Assembly: GCA_022798035.1 (NCBI GenBank) | Contig: JAAWLS010000148.1 | Span: forward strand, 1-6,341 | Length of the DNA stretch: 6,341 nt | From: Lachnospiraceae bacterium | GTDB taxonomy: Bacteria > Bacillota > Clostridia > Lachnospirales > Lachnospiraceae | Direction: 5' to 3' | Shown: piece after piece, positions 6,206-6,341 of the stretch | How the letters are laid out: the number at the start of each line of letters is the position of its first letter | Position numbering within the stretch: position 1 is the stretch's first letter | The notes under the pieces: generated by a model | What the model saw: the letters and a program-made list of their open reading frames with translations, nothing else | Databases searched by the model: none | Told to the model about the DNA's origin: nothing | Position numbers and translations under genes: made by a program

Positions 6206-6221
6206 CCTGCCAAAAAGCAGG
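6206..6221. terminator. Short hairpin in the convergent gap after the carboxypeptidase gene
   Basis: CCTGC (6206-6210) and GCAGG (6217-6221) enclose a six-base A-rich loop, 25 bases past the carboxypeptidase stop and 27 bases past the stop of the opposing gene. The stem is only 5 bp and no clear T run follows on either strand, so termination activity is doubtful. Confidence 0.3.
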
Positions 6222-6247
6222 CTTCACAGGTATTTTGATGAGAAATT

Positions 6248-6341
6248 TTACAGAAGCGGCGTAAAGAGCCTCATCACACTCTGTAAAGTGCGGATGGCCG
6301 CCGGACGTTTGCGGCAGAATTCCATGTTAATCTCTTCCGAT
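6248..6341 (-). CDS. cls: Probable cardiolipin synthase, C-terminal end only (5' part beyond window)
   Basis: The last 30 codons of a minus-strand gene are visible, ending at a TAA at 6248-6250. The tail reads SEEI, then EFCRKRP, then MRLFTPLL at the very end. An acidic or polar start, a basic FxxRP-like segment and a final R-L-(F/L)-(S/T)-P-(L/I)-L is how cardiolipin synthases of the phospholipase D family characteristically end. These membrane enzymes condense two phosphatidylglycerols into cardiolipin and glycerol. The catalytic HKD motifs would lie outside the window, so the call rests on this short tail alone. The gene converges on the carboxypeptidase gene with a 67-base gap. Confidence 0.65.
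   Translation of the reverse strand, partial: SEEINMEFCRKRPAAIRTLQSVMRLFTPLL

Noticed and set aside
1..6341. Defence, toxin-antitoxin, CRISPR or phage system
   Set aside because: All reading frames of real length belong to housekeeping or membrane families; there are no spaced direct repeats, nucleases, integrases or paired small genes.

Overview
The window looks like chromosomal core DNA from a low-to-mid-GC Firmicute, most likely a clostridial gut anaerobe of the Lachnospiraceae type. The grounds are strong AGGAGG-type ribosome sites, a Firmicute-style scpA-scpB pair, a stand-alone LUD-domain protein with a C-terminal cysteine cluster, and an S11 D-Ala-D-Ala carboxypeptidase of the clostridial type. 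The family assignment is inference from protein style; no rRNA or other direct marker is present.

Layout, left to right. (1) Positions 1-1460, minus strand: an ABC exporter half-transporter (membrane domain plus ATPase), cut by the left edge just after its LSGGQ signature. (2) Positions 1461-1736: a divergent regulatory region. It holds a good extended -10 promoter for the ABC gene, a two-way hairpin with A/T tracts on both sides, a candidate promoter for the rightward gene and a 10-bp direct repeat. (3) Positions 1737-2375, plus strand: the LUD-domain protein. (4) Positions 2376-2500: a convergent gap almost filled by a 90-nt nested inverted repeat. (5) Positions 2501-3841, minus strand: scpB and scpA, a tight two-gene operon for the condensin accessory subunits, with a clear promoter upstream. 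(6) Positions 4063-4950, minus strand: a membrane-anchored calcineurin-type metallophosphoesterase. (7) Positions 5002-6180, plus strand: a secreted D-Ala-D-Ala carboxypeptidase, divergent from the phosphoesterase across about 50 bp. (8) Positions 6248-6341, minus strand: the last 30 codons of a probable cardiolipin synthase, running off the right edge.

The functions are housekeeping: chromosome segregation (ScpA and ScpB bridge the SMC ATPase), peptidoglycan trimming, phospholipid synthesis, and membrane-associated transport and phosphoesterase activity. I see no defence system, prophage, transposase, CRISPR array or tRNA. The least explained structure is the 90-nt nested palindrome at 2405-2494. 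In the plus-strand transcript it can fold as a long closing stem around two hairpins, and it could be a dispersed repeat, a 3'-UTR RNA element or an unusual transcription barrier.
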